This document shows, in pieces, positions 25,648 to 34,017 of a stretch of DNA of 64,000 bases. The DNA comes from Ga0077530 sp035565975 (GTDB taxonomy: Bacteria > Pseudomonadota > Alphaproteobacteria > Rhizobiales > Hyphomicrobiaceae), in the NCBI GenBank assembly GCA_035565975.1, contig DATMRT010000054.1, positions 9,880 to 73,879 on the forward strand, in the 5' to 3' direction. The stretch's first letter is position 1. Each line of letters opens with the position of its first letter. Under the pieces are notes generated by a model, which saw only the letters and a list, made by a program, of their open reading frames with translations, did no database searches and had not been told where the DNA came from. Made by a program: the position numbers and the translations under genes.

Positions 25648-25803
25648 CTAGTGTCCCATTTCCGATGTTCGCGATGCGTTGATCCCACTGTCCAGTTCGA
25701 TCACCGGAATCACGCCGACAATAGGATCATAATCCTGCTTGTGTGATTTGGGTCGGAAATTAACGTATGCCCTGCCGGCTCACGAAATTCACGACCGGCA
25801 CAC
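25648..25803 (-). repeat. Two-hairpin repeat element, copy 3 (inverted, diverged)
   Basis: Read on the minus strand it starts with GTGTG (25803-25799), has a stem 1 of GGTCGTGAATTTCGT against ACGTTAATTTCCGACC, then CACAC (25745-25741), the linker containing ATGATCCTA, and ends in GCGAACATCGGAAATGGGAC followed by ACTAG at 25648. Length is 156 bp, against 164-165 for copies 1 and 2. The left arm of hairpin 2 is decayed. It lies 10 bases beyond the ihfA stop. Confidence 0.7.
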
Positions 25804-25813
25804 AATCCCCCAC

Positions 25814-26131
25814 CTACTCTGCGGCCTTCCGCCGGTTGAGGCGCGTATTGATGCGCTCCTTCATGATGTTGCTCGGCCGGAAGACCAGCACCCGGCGTGG
25901 CGTGATCGGCACCTCTTCGCCGGTCTTGGGATTGCGGCCCATGCGCTGCGCCTTCGCGCGCACGCCGAACGACCCGAACGACGAGAGCTTGACGCCCTCG
26001 CCCTGCGAAAGGGTTTCGGAAATCTCACTGAGCACGCGCTCGACGAGTTCCTGCGACTCGTTCCGCGGCAGACCGACTTTGCGGACCAAAGCGTCCGCCA
26101 GATCCGCACGGGTCAATGTCTTGCTGCCCAT
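25814..26131 (-). CDS. ihfA: Integration host factor subunit alpha
   Basis: A 105-residue HU/IHF-family DNA-bending protein. TLTRADLADALVRKVGLPRNESQELVE forms the N-terminal helices; GEGVKLSSFGSFGVRAKAQR and GRNPKTGEEVPITPRRVLVF form the beta arms, including the proline-containing arm tip that intercalates into the minor groove. Length and the KTLTRAD start are those of the alpha subunit. It is followed by the MerR gene as in related genomes, with repeat element copy 3 inserted between them. Confidence 0.94.
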   Translation of the reverse strand: MGSKTLTRADLADALVRKVGLPRNESQELVERVLSEISETLSQGEGVKLSSFGSFGVRAKAQRMGRNPKTGEEVPITPRRVLVFRPSNIMKERINTRLNRRKAAE

Positions 26132-26285
26132 TGGTAAACGCCTCCCCGATGCTTGATTGTAGAGAAGCTACCGGCAGCGCGCGGGTCGGTCAATGCCTGT
26201 GAACAACAACCGGCTGATATCGCAATAAAAATTGTTCCGCAGCAACAGACGGGGCTGGGGGATGTGACAGCGCACGGCGCATTGT

Positions 26286-27263
26286 TCACCAGCGCGCGAG
26301 CACCGCACCCCAGGTAAATCCGCCTCCCATGGCCTCCATGAGGACGAGATTGCCCTCCTTCAGGCGATGCTCCTCGAAGGCCTGATTCAGCGCCAGCGGG
26401 ATCGAGGCGGCCGACGTATTGCCGTGTTTTGCCAGCGTTGTCATGATCTTACTGGGACTGACGCCGAGCCGCTTGGCAATGCCGTCGAGAATGCGCTGGT
26501 TGGCCTGGTGGGGGACGAAAAGGTCGATCTCCTCGGCGGCGTAGCCCGTCTTGACGAGCGTCTCCTCGATGACACCGGAGATCTTCTGGATGGCATGGCG
26601 GAAGACCTCACGTCCGTTCATGCGCAGGTGGCCGGTCGTCTTGGTCGATCCGGGGCCGCCGTCGACGTACAGGAGATCCTCGTAGCGTCCGTCGGAGCGG
26701 ATGCGGGCGGCGAGGATGCCGCGGTCCTCGCGCGTGCCTTTCTGCGGCTGCGCTTCGAGCACGACGGCGCCGGCGCCGTCGCCGAAGAGCACGCACGTGC
26801 CGCGGTCCGACCAGTCGAGAATGCGCGAGAAGGTCTCGGCGCCGACGACGATCGCGCGCTTGAAGAGGCCGGTCTTGAGGAAGTTGTCGGCGGTCGTCAT
26901 GGCATAGACGAAGCCCGAGCAGACAGCCTGCACGTCGAAGGCGGCGCCGTTCGTGATGCCGAGCCCTGCCTGGATGCGCACCGCTGTCGCCGGGAATGTG
27001 CGGTCGGGCGTCGCGGTGGCGCAGATGATCAGATCGATGTCGCCCGGGGCAATGCCAGAGCGCACCAGCGCCTGCTTCGCGGCGGCGATGCCGAGGTCGG
27101 AGGTCAGCTCGTCCTCGGCGGCGATGTGACGCTGCTTGATGCCCGTGCGCTCGGTGATCCAGGCGTCCGAAGTGTCGACGATGCGCGAGAAGTCGTCGTT
27201 GGTCATGATGCGCTTGGGAAGATAAGCGCCCACGCCACGGATAACCGATCTGATGACGGCCAC
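26286..27263 (-). CDS. fabH: 3-oxoacyl-ACP synthase III
   Basis: Initiates fatty acid synthesis by condensing acetyl-CoA with malonyl-ACP. The 325-residue thiolase-fold protein has the Cys-His-Asn triad: Cys115 in QAVCSGFVYA, His in LFVPHQANQRI (about 251) and Asn in AKHGNTSAASIP (about 281). C-terminal GGGFTWGAVLARW is typical. It follows plsX by about 60 bases in a leftward plsX-fabH-ihfA-MerR group. Confidence 0.96.
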   Translation of the reverse strand: MAVIRSVIRGVGAYLPKRIMTNDDFSRIVDTSDAWITERTGIKQRHIAAEDELTSDLGIAAAKQALVRSGIAPGDIDLIICATATPDRTFPATAVRIQAGLGITNGAAFDVQAVCSGFVYAMTTADNFLKTGLFKRAIVVGAETFSRILDWSDRGTCVLFGDGAGAVVLEAQPQKGTREDRGILAARIRSDGRYEDLLYVDGGPGSTKTTGHLRMNGREVFRHAIQKISGVIEETLVKTGYAAEEIDLFVPHQANQRILDGIAKRLGVSPSKIMTTLAKHGNTSAASIPLALNQAFEEHRLKEGNLVLMEAMGGGFTWGAVLARW

Positions 27264-27322
27264 TTTGCTTTACCTCGCGAGACTTTCTTGTCCGGTCCGT
27301 GCCGGCATATCCGTTTCCTGCC

Positions 27323-28369
27323 TCAGTTCTCTGGGATCGCGGCCAGCTTGCCGTTGAAGGCGTCGAGGTCGGACGCGATCCGTCCTTTGAGGTCGCCCGC
27401 GGCCATCTCGTAGCCGACATTGATCGCGCTCGCAAAGCCGAAAGCGTCCGTGCCGCCGTGGCTTTTGACCGCGATTCCCTCGAGGCCGAGAAACACGCCG
27501 CCGTTGACTCGGCGCGGGTCCATCCGGTGACGGAGGGTCAGGAACCCCGGTTTGGCAAGCATGGCACCGATCTTGGTTACCAGCGATTGTGTCATCGCTT
27601 CACGGAGATAGACGCCGATCTGGCGCGCGGTGCCCTCGGCCGTCTTGAGCGCGATATTGCCGGCAAAGCCTTCGACGACGACCACGTCGACGTCGCCCTG
27701 GCCGATCTGGTCACCCTCGACGAAGCCGCGGTAGTCGATGGGCAGGCCGAGCTCCGGAAGCTTCAGCCAGGCGTGTGCCTGCTTGACCTCGTCGGCGCCT
27801 TTGATCTCCTCGACGCCGACATTGAGGAGGCCGACGCTCGGGCGCTCGATCTTGAGGTAGGCGCGTGCCATGGCGGCGCCCATGAGCGCATACTCGGCAA
27901 GCTGACGTGCAGAGGCGCCGATGTTGGCGCCGACGTCGAGCACGATCGACACGCCTCTGACGGTCGGCCAGAAGGCTGCGATCGCGGGCCGCTCGATGCC
28001 GGCCATCGGGCGCAGTACGAGCTTCGACATCGCCATGAGCGCGCCGGTGTTGCCGGCCGAAACAGCCGCGTGCGCCGCGCCCTCGCGCACCTGCTCGAGC
28101 GCGAGCCACATGCTCGTGCCCTTGCCGCGCCGGACGGCCTGGCTCGGCTTGTCCTGCATGGAGATCGCGGTGTCGGTATGCAGGATCCGGGAGACGCCAG
28201 CGAGGGCCGGGAAGGCCTTCAGCTCCGTCTCGATGCGACTTTGATCGCCGCACAGGATGAAGCCGATCTCCGGATGGGATGCGAGGGCCATGGCTGCTCC
28301 CGGCACGGTTACCGGAACACCACGGTCGCCCCCCATCGCATCGATGGCGATAATGCGAGGCTCTGCCAT
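27323..28369 (-). CDS. plsX: Phosphate acyltransferase PlsX
   Basis: Converts acyl-ACP to acyl-phosphate, the donor for PlsY in phospholipid synthesis. The 348-residue protein has IIAIDAMGGDRGVPVTVPGA at the N-terminus, AAVSAGNTGALMAMSKLVL, and DVVVVEGFAGNIALKTAEG. The frame extends to 28438, but ATG 28369 starts the conserved domain. The DUF177 and rpmF genes often found upstream are absent; the next gene is divergent ruvB. Confidence 0.95.
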   Translation of the reverse strand: MAEPRIIAIDAMGGDRGVPVTVPGAAMALASHPEIGFILCGDQSRIETELKAFPALAGVSRILHTDTAISMQDKPSQAVRRGKGTSMWLALEQVREGAAHAAVSAGNTGALMAMSKLVLRPMAGIERPAIAAFWPTVRGVSIVLDVGANIGASARQLAEYALMGAAMARAYLKIERPSVGLLNVGVEEIKGADEVKQAHAWLKLPELGLPIDYRGFVEGDQIGQGDVDVVVVEGFAGNIALKTAEGTARQIGVYLREAMTQSLVTKIGAMLAKPGFLTLRHRMDPRRVNGGVFLGLEGIAVKSHGGTDAFGFASAINVGYEMAAGDLKGRIASDLDAFNGKLAAIPEN

Positions 28370-28698
28370 ATGATTCTTGTCTGTTCTTTCGGAGGGCGGC
28401 GTAGCTGATACGCGGCGACGTGTCCTTGCTTCCCCCAAGGCCGCTTACGCTGTCAAACCGCCCGAACATACCGCGTTGCAGGAGCGGCACAACAGATTTT
28501 AGCCTCCATCGACGATCTGCCGCGATTGCGGCAACAGGGCGGGAAAACACAGCGCGCGATCCTCGATCGACGCTCGCGCCGACGCGGCAAATCATGATAT
28601 GAGCCGCAAGAACGAATGTGAAACGTAGGGCGCACGGCCGAGGCTACTTCGCGGCTCGGGACGAGGATTGCGCCGGGCTTCGAACGGGGTGGGGTTCG
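28370..28698. other. 329-bp divergent intergenic region plsX/ruvB
   Basis: No gene is convincing here. Small inverted repeats occur (TGCCGC 28518-28523 with GCGGCA 28528-28533; TCGAAC 28680-28685 with GTTCGA 28694-28699 across the ruvB start), plus a possible LexA site at 28610-28624. It must hold promoters for both genes. Confidence 0.5.
28610..28624 (+). promoter_or_regulatory. Possible LexA (SOS) box upstream of ruvB
   Basis: GAAC at 28610-28613, seven bases, then AAAC at 28621-28624 match the alphaproteobacterial LexA consensus GAAC-N7-GAAC at 7 of 8 positions. It is 75 bases upstream of the ruvB ATG, a reasonable place for SOS control. The single mismatch and short motif make chance occurrence possible. 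Confidence 0.35.
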
Positions 28699-29784
28699 AT
28701 GAGCGACGCCGACCGAGACCGGCTGGTTTCGAGCGTCAGGAGAGAGGTCGATGCTTTCGAGGCGTCGATTCGCCCGCAGTCGCTCGACGAGTTCGTCGGC
28801 CAGGAGGCCGCGCGCAGCAATCTCCGCGTTTTCATCCAGGCGGCCAGGGGCCGCGGTGACGCCCTCGATCATGTGCTGTTCGCGGGGCCTCCGGGCCTCG
28901 GCAAGACGACGCTCGCGCAGATCATGGCCAAGGAGATGGGCGTCGGTTTTCGCGCAACGTCAGGTCCGGTGATCGCCAAGGCGGGCGATCTTGCCGCGCT
29001 GCTGACGAACCTCGAGGAGCGCGACGTCCTCTTCATCGACGAGATCCATCGGCTGAGCCCCGCCGTCGAGGAGATCCTCTATCCGGCGATGGAAGACTAT
29101 CAGCTCGACCTGATCATCGGCGAAGGCCCGGCGGCGCGCTCGGTGAAGATCGATCTCGCGAAATTCACGCTCGTCGGGGCGACGACGCGCGCGGGCCTGC
29201 TCACCAACCCGCTGCGCGACCGCTTCGGCATTCCCATCAGGCTCAACTTCTACACGATCGACGAGCTCGAAAAGGTCGTGAGCCGTGGTGCTCGCGTTCT
29301 TGGCACGCGCATGTCGCCGGATGGCGCGCGTGAGATCGCGCGCCGCTCGCGCGGCACGCCGCGCATTGCCGGCAGGCTCTTGAGACGCGTGCGTGACTTC
29401 GCGGCCGTCGACGGCGTCGCTATCGTCGATGCGGCCGCCGCCGATCGCGCTCTCAATTTGCTGGAGGTCGATAACGAGGGCCTCGACGCCCTCGATCATC
29501 GCTACCTTAACTGTATTGCCAAAAACTATGATGGTGGTCCCGTTGGAATAGAGACAATCGCCGCGGCGCTCTCGGAAGCGCGCGATGCCTTGGAAGAGGT
29601 CGTCGAGCCCTTTCTTCTTCAGCAGGGGTTCATCGGAAGGACACCGCGCGGCCGTGTTCTCACGCTACGGGCCTATCGTCATCTCGGGCTTACCGGTCCG
29701 GCGCGCGCATCCGCCGCACAGATCGGCCTTTTCGAGGTCACCGGCGACGAGGACGATGAGGCCGCCGCGTCAGGGAGCGGCTGA
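28699..29784 (+). CDS. ruvB: Holliday junction branch migration helicase RuvB
   Basis: AAA+ motor that drives branch migration with RuvA. The 361-residue product has RPQSLDEFVGQ, Walker A GPPGLGKT (63-70), Walker B LFIDEIHRLSP, the sensor region VGATTRAGLLTNPLRDRFG, and the C-terminal DNA-binding winged helix (GFIGRTPRGRVLT). ATG 28699 starts the conserved region. ruvC and ruvA, normally directly upstream in alphaproteobacteria, are absent; upstream is divergent plsX. Confidence 0.97.
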   Translation: MSDADRDRLVSSVRREVDAFEASIRPQSLDEFVGQEAARSNLRVFIQAARGRGDALDHVLFAGPPGLGKTTLAQIMAKEMGVGFRATSGPVIAKAGDLAALLTNLEERDVLFIDEIHRLSPAVEEILYPAMEDYQLDLIIGEGPAARSVKIDLAKFTLVGATTRAGLLTNPLRDRFGIPIRLNFYTIDELEKVVSRGARVLGTRMSPDGAREIARRSRGTPRIAGRLLRRVRDFAAVDGVAIVDAAAADRALNLLEVDNEGLDALDHRYLNCIAKNYDGGPVGIETIAAALSEARDALEEVVEPFLLQQGFIGRTPRGRVLTLRAYRHLGLTGPARASAAQIGLFEVTGDEDDEAAASGSG

Positions 29785-29856
29785 AGGCAGGCGGTCCGGG
29801 CTCGATCCACACGTGATCACGCGCTGATTTAGGGTTTGTCACGGGGCGACTGGTGA

Positions 29857-30777
29857 ATGTTTACGCGTCGCGCATTCCTCAAGACCATTGCGGGTTTCGG
29901 AATTACGACCTTCGGCTTCACCGGCTATGCGCTCGGTGTCGAGCCGTGGCGTCACCATATCGTCCGTTACCGTCCGCGTCCCGCCGCCTGGCCACGTGAC
30001 CTCCATCTGAGGATTGCGCTCGTCGCGGACATCCATGCCTGCGAGCCGTGGATGGACCTCGAGCGCGTCGAGCAGATCGTCGCCGATACAAACGCGCTCA
30101 AGCCTGATCTGGTTCTGCTGCTCGGTGACTACATGGCGCATCATCGCTTCGTGCAGCGCCAGATACCTGCGGCCGAATGGGCCCGTGTTCTCGCGCACTT
30201 CAAGGCCCCGCTCGGCACGCACGCCATTCTCGGAAATCATGACTGGTGGGATGATCCCGACGCCTTCGAGAGGCGGCGCGGACCGCCTCGCGCGCGTCGC
30301 GCGCTTGAGGCGGCCGGCATCCCGGTATACGAGAACGATGCGCGGCGGCTCATGAAGGGTGGTCGGCACTTCTGGCTTGCCGGTCTCGGTGATCAGCTTG
30401 CATTCCGCGATGTGCGGCCGGGCCGTCTGCGTCGCCGGATACAGTTCGAGGGTGTCGACGACCTGCCGGGCACGCTCGAAAAGATCAGCGACGATGCGCC
30501 GGTGCTGCTCATGGCACACGAGCCGGATATCTTTCCGTCCGTGCCGGAGCGCGTTGCATTGACGATGGCCGGTCACACGCACGGCGGGCAGGTGGCGCTC
30601 GCGGGATATGCGCCGATCGTTCCCTCCAAATATGGTCGGCGCTTCGTCCGCGGTCACGTCGTCGAGGAAAAGCGAGACCTCATCATCTCGGCGGGCCTCG
30701 GGTGCAGCGGCTTGCCCGTGCGCTTCGGGGTGCCGCCCGAGATCGTGCTCGTCGAGCTCGGAGACCGACATGCCTGA
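29857..30777 (+). CDS. Tat-exported calcineurin-like metallophosphoesterase
   Basis: A 306-residue protein of the YaeI/YkuE type. The N-terminus TRRAFLKT followed by a hydrophobic stretch is a canonical twin-arginine signal. The two-metal phosphoesterase motifs are complete: VADIH, LLGDYMAHH, LGNHDWW, MAHEPD and GHTHGGQ. Related proteins act on membrane lipids such as UDP-diacylglucosamine in some species; the substrate here is unknown. It overlaps ybgC by 8 bases and so sits inside the ruvB-ybgC-tol arrangement. Confidence 0.87.
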   Translation: MFTRRAFLKTIAGFGITTFGFTGYALGVEPWRHHIVRYRPRPAAWPRDLHLRIALVADIHACEPWMDLERVEQIVADTNALKPDLVLLLGDYMAHHRFVQRQIPAAEWARVLAHFKAPLGTHAILGNHDWWDDPDAFERRRGPPRARRALEAAGIPVYENDARRLMKGGRHFWLAGLGDQLAFRDVRPGRLRRRIQFEGVDDLPGTLEKISDDAPVLLMAHEPDIFPSVPERVALTMAGHTHGGQVALAGYAPIVPSKYGRRFVRGHVVEEKRDLIISAGLGCSGLPVRFGVPPEIVLVELGDRHA

Positions 30778-31240
30778 ACCGAAGGCATGGCCCGATCTGG
30801 CCGGGCGCATGGTGAGCGATGATGAGGGACGGCGGCACCACGTGCTGCCCGTGCGGGTCTATTTCGAGGACACCGATTTTTCCGGGCTCGTCTATCACGC
30901 GAGCTACCTGCGCTGGTGCGAGCGCGGCCGTTCCGACTATCTCCGCCTCGTCGGCAACGAGCACCGTTCGCTGATCGAGGGCGGCGATGGCGCAGAGCCC
31001 TCCGCTTTCGTGGTGCGGCGGATGCACCTCGAGTATCTTAAGCCCGCGCGCATCGACGACGTGCTCGAGGTCGAGACCCGCGTCGTCGAGGTCAAGGGTG
31101 CGGCACTGCGGCTCGCGCAACGTGTGATGCGCGGCGAGACGGTGCTCTTCGAGGCGGACGTGCTCGTCGTGCTCGTCTCGGTCTCGGGAAAGCCGCAACG
31201 TCTGAGCCAGCGTCTGCGCACCGGACTTTCGGGTGGCTGA
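30770..31240 (+). CDS. ybgC: Acyl-CoA thioesterase YbgC (Tol-Pal cluster)
   Basis: A 156-residue hotdog-fold thioesterase associated with the Tol-Pal system. The signature VRVYFEDTDFSGLVYHASYLRWCERGR holds the catalytic Asp. ATG 30770 overlaps the phosphoesterase stop. tolQ begins 284 bases later, an unusually long gap that could contain a separate tol promoter. Confidence 0.92.
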   Translation: MPEPKAWPDLAGRMVSDDEGRRHHVLPVRVYFEDTDFSGLVYHASYLRWCERGRSDYLRLVGNEHRSLIEGGDGAEPSAFVVRRMHLEYLKPARIDDVLEVETRVVEVKGAALRLAQRVMRGETVLFEADVLVVLVSVSGKPQRLSQRLRTGLSGG

Positions 31241-31524
31241 GCCGGGTGCGTCGGATTGCCGTGGATGGCGGCAAATACGTCTTTCTTTCCAGTACATGAG
31301 GCTTGGCGGCACATGGACACATGTGGCCGAATCCAGGCAGTTGTTCCTAGTTTAGTCACAATGGAGCGTAAGAAGCGGCCTTGAGGGACAGGCAGGTCCA
31401 TTGAATTGAGGTGAGCCCGACCGGTTTGCAGCGCGAATGCAGGCCCGAGGGCTAATACCGCATGGGCGCTGTCGTTTGTCCGCGCCCAGCCCGATCCAAG
31501 ATACCCCGCGCCAGCGAGCACAGC

Positions 31525-32244
31525 ATGAACCCGACGGAAATCCTCAAGGACAAGATCGGCGCGGCCCCGAGCATCACGGGGACGTCGTTCCTCGAACTTT
31601 TCCTGTCGGCCCATATCGTCGTTCAGATCGTCATGGTCGGGCTGCTGCTGGCATCCGTCTGGTCCTGGGCGATCATCATCGAGAAGGTCTTCACGTTCCG
31701 CCGCGCGCGCCGCGAGGCCGATCGCTTCGAGCAGCTCTTCTGGTCGGGCCAGAGCCTCGAGGAGCTCTATGCAGGTCTTGCCCGTGACCGAACGCAATCC
31801 ATGGCGGCGCTCTTCGTTGCCGCCATGCGCGAGTGGAAGCGCTCCGTCGAGGGCAACATCCGCGCATTGGGTGGCATACAACTGCGCGTCGAGAAGGTGA
31901 TGGACGTCACCATCAGCCGCGAGATGGAGCGGCTCGACCGGCGCCTGCTCTTTCTCGCGACGGTCGGCTCGACGGCGCCCTTCATCGGTCTTTTCGGCAC
32001 CGTCTGGGGCATCATGTCGAGCTTCCAGGCGATTGCCGCCTCGAAGAACACGAGCCTCGCCGTTGTCGCGCCCGGTATCGCCGAGGCGCTCTTTGCGACA
32101 GCACTCGGCCTGCTGGCCGCAATTCCGGCGGTGATGGCGTATAATAAGTTCTCGGCGGATTCGGCACGGCTCGCGCAGCGCCTCGAGGCCTTTGCCGACG
32201 AGTTTGCGGCGATCGTCTCGCGTCAGATCGACACCCGGACCTGA
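31525..32244 (+). CDS. tolQ: Tol-Pal system proton channel subunit TolQ
   Basis: A 239-residue MotA/TolQ/ExbB protein that, with TolR, forms the proton-driven motor energising outer-membrane constriction. There is one N-terminal helix (VVQIVMVGLLLASVWSWAII) and two later ones: LFLATVGSTAPFIGLFGTVWG and GIAEALFATALGLLAAIPAV, the signature of the family. ATG 31525 is chosen over an earlier in-frame ATG at 31462, which adds unconserved residues. Confidence 0.95.
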   Translation: MNPTEILKDKIGAAPSITGTSFLELFLSAHIVVQIVMVGLLLASVWSWAIIIEKVFTFRRARREADRFEQLFWSGQSLEELYAGLARDRTQSMAALFVAAMREWKRSVEGNIRALGGIQLRVEKVMDVTISREMERLDRRLLFLATVGSTAPFIGLFGTVWGIMSSFQAIAASKNTSLAVVAPGIAEALFATALGLLAAIPAVMAYNKFSADSARLAQRLEAFADEFAAIVSRQIDTRT

Positions 32245-32272
32245 GACGCCGGCGAGCGGGGAGTAGACCAGC

Positions 32273-32740
32273 ATGGGCGCCAGCCTGAATACCGGCAGCT
32301 CCGGCAAGGCCGGACGGCGCGGACGGGCGCGACGCCATGCGCCCATGAGCGAGATCAACGTCACGCCGTTCGTCGACGTCATGCTGGTGCTGCTCATCAT
32401 CTTCATGGTCGCGGCGCCGCTGCTGACCGTCGGCGTGCCGCTGGAGCTGCCGCAGGCCAAGGGCAAGCAGCTCGAGGCCAATAAGGAGCCGATCGTGGTG
32501 TCCGTGAACTCCCGTGGCGAGGTCTTTCTCGGCCAGGAGGAGAAGACGACCATGCGGCTCGACGAGATCGGGACGCGGCTCAAGTCCATTGCCGAGAACA
32601 GGGGTGGCACCGACGAGCCGGTCTTCGTGCGTGGCGACAAGGCGGTCAGCTACGGTGACATCGCCCGCGTTATGGGGCGCATCCGCGATGCCGGCTTTCG
32701 GAAGATCTCCCTCGTAACGGAGGTGGAGGGCGGGGGCTGA
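32273..32740 (+). CDS. tolR: Tol-Pal system protein TolR (ExbD family)
   Basis: A 155-residue inner-membrane protein with one transmembrane helix. The segment MSEINVTPFVDVMLVLLIIF contains the proton-carrying Asp (VTPFVD). The periplasmic C-terminal domain follows (VFVRGDKAVSYGDIARVMGR). It is 28 bases after tolQ and 4 bases before tolA. Confidence 0.95.
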   Translation: MGASLNTGSSGKAGRRGRARRHAPMSEINVTPFVDVMLVLLIIFMVAAPLLTVGVPLELPQAKGKQLEANKEPIVVSVNSRGEVFLGQEEKTTMRLDEIGTRLKSIAENRGGTDEPVFVRGDKAVSYGDIARVMGRIRDAGFRKISLVTEVEGGG

Positions 32741-32744
32741 GGGC

Positions 32745-33875
32745 GTGTACTTTGGACTTCTCGTCTCGGTGGTGCTGCATGCGACGCTGCTCGGCTGGAC
32801 GATTGTGTCCATCCAGGGGACGCCGGAGCTGAAGGCGCCGGAGGTCGAGCCGATCGCCGTCGAGATGATCTCGCCGTCGGACCTCACGCGCCTCACGAGA
32901 GGGAGCCGCCGGGCGACGCTCAAAGAAGCGCGCGCGAAAGACAGTCCCGAGGTCGAGGCGACACCCAAGGAGTCGACGCGTCCGCGCCCGCCCGTTGCGC
33001 AGCCACCACCACCGCCCCCGCCGCCAGCCCCGGAGCCTCCAGCTCCCGAGCCGCCGGCTCAGCAGAAGCCGGCCGAGGCTCCGCCGCCGCCCCCGCCAGC
33101 GCCAGCTCCCACACCGGAGCCCGATCGCGCGGCTCTCGAGCAAAAGCTCGCCGATCTTGCGCTCCAGCAGGCCGAGGAGGCCAAGCGTCAGGCACAGGCC
33201 AAGGCCGAAGCAGAGGCTAAGGCCCGGGCTGAAGCCGAGGCCAAGGCGCGTGCCGAGGCCGAGGCGAAAGCAAAGGCAAAAGCGGAGGCCGAAGCAAAGG
33301 CCAAGGCAGAGGCCGAGGCCAAGCGGAAGGCCGAGGAAAAGCGCAGGGCCGATCTCAAGCGCAAGCAGGAAGAAAAGCGCCGCGAGGCGGCACGCCTGAA
33401 GAAGATCGCGGAGGAGAAGGCCAAGGCCAAATTCGATGCGGATCGTCTTGCCGCTCTACTCGACAAGTCGCCCGATCCGCGCTCGGCCGCACCTGCCGCG
33501 CCGCAGCCGAGCACGGATACAAAGGCTAAAGGGCCTGTGCTGGGCGCGCGGGAAGGGCAGGATTCGACGCTCTCGGCGAGCCAGAGGGGTTGGCTCGCGA
33601 AGCTGCTGGGCGACGCCGTCGGCCGGTGCTGGAACGTCATGGCCGGCGTTTCCGGTGTCGAGCGGCTCGTGATCAAGGTCCAGGTGCGGCTCAATCGCGA
33701 CGGCACGATCATCGGCGCGCCGAAGGTCACGAATTCGGATGGCTCGCCGCTCTTCGCGCTGGCGGCCGACAGCACGGTGCGCGCAATGATCGAGTGCGCC
33801 CCCTACAACCTGCCGCAGGACATGTACACCGACGGCTGGGAGTATATCGAGTTCGCCTTCCGGCCCCCGCAATAG
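32745..33875 (+). CDS. tolA: Cell envelope integrity protein TolA
   Basis: A 376-residue protein that spans the periplasm and links the TolQR motor to Pal. It starts at GTG with a transmembrane helix (MYFGLLVSVVLHATLLGWTI), then a proline-rich segment (about 80-125, runs of up to 8 Pro) and a long Ala/Glu/Lys helix of AEAEAKA-type repeats (about 145-235). The C-terminal domain (about 290-376) includes RCWNVMAGVSGVERLVIKV and the closing EYIEFAFRPPQ. tolB and pal do not follow; putA does. Confidence 0.92.
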   Translation: MYFGLLVSVVLHATLLGWTIVSIQGTPELKAPEVEPIAVEMISPSDLTRLTRGSRRATLKEARAKDSPEVEATPKESTRPRPPVAQPPPPPPPPAPEPPAPEPPAQQKPAEAPPPPPPAPAPTPEPDRAALEQKLADLALQQAEEAKRQAQAKAEAEAKARAEAEAKARAEAEAKAKAKAEAEAKAKAEAEAKRKAEEKRRADLKRKQEEKRREAARLKKIAEEKAKAKFDADRLAALLDKSPDPRSAAPAAPQPSTDTKAKGPVLGAREGQDSTLSASQRGWLAKLLGDAVGRCWNVMAGVSGVERLVIKVQVRLNRDGTIIGAPKVTNSDGSPLFALAADSTVRAMIECAPYNLPQDMYTDGWEYIEFAFRPPQ

Positions 33876-34017
33876 TCGGGTGGGGAGAGGACGCCAGCGG
33901 CGTTTGCCGCCGTCCGTACTTTGTGCTCAATCACCGGAAAATCAGGCTGGCCACGAGGTGATTCGCGTCGCAGCCTGCTGATGGACATCCTCGGCTTCAG
34001 GCATGGAGGAGAGTGCG

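Noticed and set aside
27299..28408. Plus-strand open frame opposite plsX
   Set aside because: It is a mirror of plsX codons, with no domain.
33929..33963. Inverted repeat AATCACC/GGTGATT before putA as a regulator site
   Set aside because: Seven bases per arm with a 21-base gap is weak, and no PutR-type regulator is adjacent.
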